A stretch of 16,578 nt of DNA from Gammaproteobacteria bacterium (lineage in GTDB: Bacteria > Pseudomonadota > Gammaproteobacteria > Steroidobacterales > Steroidobacteraceae), in NCBI GenBank assembly GCA_003165495.1, contig PMMB01000268.1:1-16578 (forward strand), written 5' to 3'. A model generated the notes under the pieces. It saw only the letters and a program-made list of their open reading frames with translations. It was not told where the DNA came from and did no database searches. Position numbers and translations under genes: made by a program. Positions 15,360-16,578 of this stretch are shown here, one piece after another. Each line of letters opens with the position of its first letter. Positions within the stretch are counted from its first letter, which is position 1.

Positions 15360-16286
15360 TCACTCTTTCTTCGACAGTGGTTGCCTTGCGAGTAGCCAAA
15401 TCCCGGCAATTACCAGCACGGTACCCGCCGCTACCCACGCGGTAAACGGCTCGCCCAGCAGCATGACCGCCATCAGGATCGTGGACAGCGGACCGATGGT
15501 TCCGGTTTGCGCGGTCAGTGAGGCGCCGATCCGTTCGATCGCCATCATCACCATGAGGACAGGCGCAAAGGTGCACACGGTGGCGTTCAAGGCCGAGAGC
15601 CACAGGACTTGGGGTGCCACTGCCATAGCAGTCCATGGTCTTAATACGAAGAATTGGGCGATGCAAATGATGCACGCTACGCTCGTCGCAAGGCCCGTGA
15701 GACGCAGCGCCCCGAGGCGCATTACTTCCTGGCCGCTATAGGCCAGATATGCCGCATAGCTGACGGCGCTGCCGAACACGAGAGTCGCGCCCAGCGGCAC
15801 ATTCGGGCCCTGTATCGTTACCTCTTTGCCGAACACGCACAGCACGCCGGCATAGCTCACGGCGAGCGCGATAATCTGCCTGCGCGTTACCTTGCGCTGA
15901 AACAGAAGGACGCCCAATCCCAGCACCAGTGTTGGATTAAGATAGAGAATGAGGCGTTCCAGACTCGCGCTGATGTAACGCAGTCCTGCAAAATCGAGAA
16001 AACTCGCGAGATAATAGCCGCAAAAACCCAGCCCAAGCACGGCCCTGGCATCGCGCCATGTAAGCGGCGGTTTACCTCGTCCTGCCCACCACGTGAGGAT
16101 CAGAAACATGGGTAGCGCGAACAGCATGCGATACATGATCAAAGTGACCGCGTCGACTCCGTACCGATACGCCAGCTTGACAATAATGGCTTTGCCGGAG
16201 AACGCTATCGCACCGACAGACGCGAGCAGTAAGCCTCGCCGTCTGGCAGCCGAGGAACCGTGGAGCGTGGGAGTGTTCGTGTTCAT
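15360..16286 (-). CDS. DMT-superfamily permease (EamA/RhaT-like)
   Basis: A 308-residue inner-membrane protein of the drug/metabolite transporter superfamily, typically an exporter of amino acids, metabolites or drugs. The sequence shows about ten hydrophobic segments in two EamA repeats (about 17-150 and 165-300), with the pattern AIAFSGKAIIVKLAY in the first helix, GLRYISASLERLILYLNP at the end of repeat 1, and IGASLTAQTGTIGPLSTILMAVMLLGEPFTAW at the end of repeat 2, where a glutamate-proline pair is usual (middle bases not shown in other fields). The ATG at 16284-16286 (complement) is the only sensible start; no clear Shine-Dalgarno precedes it, and TAGAAT lies about 10 nt upstream, so a very short leader is possible. 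The serine hydrolase gene follows 58 bp downstream. Cargo cannot be inferred. Confidence 0.9.
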   Translation of the reverse strand: MNTNTPTLHGSSAARRRGLLLASVGAIAFSGKAIIVKLAYRYGVDAVTLIMYRMLFALPMFLILTWWAGRGKPPLTWRDARAVLGLGFCGYYLASFLDFAGLRYISASLERLILYLNPTLVLGLGVLLFQRKVTRRQIIALAVSYAGVLCVFGKEVTIQGPNVPLGATLVFGSAVSYAAYLAYSGQEVMRLGALRLTGLATSVACIICIAQFFVLRPWTAMAVAPQVLWLSALNATVCTFAPVLMVMMAIERIGASLTAQTGTIGPLSTILMAVMLLGEPFTAWVAAGTVLVIAGIWLLARQPLSKKE

Positions 16287-16468
16287 GCGGCTTGTATTCT
16301 ACGGAGTCGCCCGCTTGGGGACGCGCGCATCAGAGCCGCAGATCACCGCGACGTTTCAGCGAAACTGCGCGCCGCGGCCGCGAGTAATGTTGAACTGCCC
16401 GGAAACCGTGAAGTCTCATATAATCAAAGCCATTCAACTCAATCCATCGACAGGCCAATGGTGACGTT
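16287..16468. other. Intergenic region between divergent genes, with small dyad
   Basis: About 180 bp separate the permease start from the next + strand gene. GTTTC-AGC-GAAAC at 16353-16365 is a short perfect dyad, with a further GCG/CGC pair outside it after two mismatches, which could be an operator or a small hairpin. It has no T-run, so it is not a terminator. No ORF of note is seen here. Confidence 0.35.
16419..16424 (+). promoter_or_regulatory. Consensus -10 box upstream of the last gene
   Basis: TATAAT is a perfect -10 hexamer, rare in this GC-rich window, and would start transcription near 16431, about 38 nt before the ATG at 16469. The -35 is poor: TTGAAC at 16390-16395 is 23 bp away, too far for a normal spacer, so an activator may be needed. 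Confidence 0.45.
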
Positions 16469-16578
16469 ATGAAAAAGCCCACGACGTTTCGTTCTCTGTG
16501 TTTGGTTGTCTGCGGCGGTATCGCCGCACTGGCGATGAACGCGCCCGCGTTCGCGCAGCACGCGGGCGGCGGCCACGC
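16469..16578 (+). CDS. Secreted protein, N-terminal fragment (3' end outside window)
   Basis: Thirty-six codons are visible before the window ends. They give a clear Sec signal peptide: MKK, a hydrophobic core around CLVVCGGIAALAM, and a cleavage site after AFA, followed by a mature start rich in Gly and His (HAGGGH). The product is therefore exported, but the family cannot be recognised. A four-codon frame (ATG at 16458) ends in the ATGA overlapping this start and might couple translation; the Shine-Dalgarno is weak. The gene diverges from the permease gene. Confidence 0.65.
   Translation, partial: MKKPTTFRSLCLVVCGGIAALAMNAPAFAQHAGGGH

Overview
The window is GC-rich chromosomal DNA, densely packed with genes and without tRNA, rRNA, CRISPR or insertion-sequence signals. 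The gene content suggests a proteobacterium, perhaps a gammaproteobacterium near the Xanthomonadales/Nevskiales/Steroidobacter group. The peptide amidase closely resembles, from memory, the Stenotrophomonas enzyme, and non-ATG starts are common. The taxonomic guess is an inference and could be wrong.

Layout, left to right. (1) 1-2941, + strand: the 3' part of a Na/Pi-cotransporter (NptA/PhoU type), then a PhnW-type 2-aminoethylphosphonate:pyruvate transaminase 4 nt later, then a phytanoyl-CoA-dioxygenase-family Fe(II)/2-oxoglutarate oxygenase overlapping it by 4 nt. This looks like a phosphonate operon whose upstream part lies outside the window. (2) 2998-4461: zwf, glucose-6-phosphate dehydrogenase. 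(3) An AT-rich regulatory patch at about 4490-4585. (4) 4623-11726, + strand: a three-gene unit of a large discoidin-like plus (alpha/alpha)-barrel glycosidase-like protein, an SbmA/YddA-type ABC membrane protein whose ATPase motifs are mostly degenerate, and a secreted S15/CocE-type alpha/beta hydrolase in which all three expected catalytic residues appear replaced. (5) 11729-13303, - strand: a Tat-exported peptide amidase of the amidase-signature family, divergent from (6) a glutathione S-transferase, 13395-14039, +. (7) 14021-16286, - strand: a DMT/EamA permease followed by a secreted serine hydrolase of the beta-lactamase family. (8) 16469-end: the signal peptide of a secreted protein cut by the window edge.

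The most unusual part is region 4. Two neighbouring, translationally coupled, fully open genes encode a transporter with an apparently crippled ATPase and a periplasmic hydrolase fold with no triad. Both scaffolds are otherwise well preserved, so they look like working pseudoenzymes (binding, sensing or proton-driven transport) rather than decaying genes. They sit behind a glycosidase-like protein without a signal peptide and an AT-rich promoter-like region, which makes a candidate undescribed uptake or sensing system. The second theme is the phosphonate operon, where PhnW is paired with a PhyH-type oxygenase instead of PhnX. Motif comparisons were made against remembered family consensus, not against a search.
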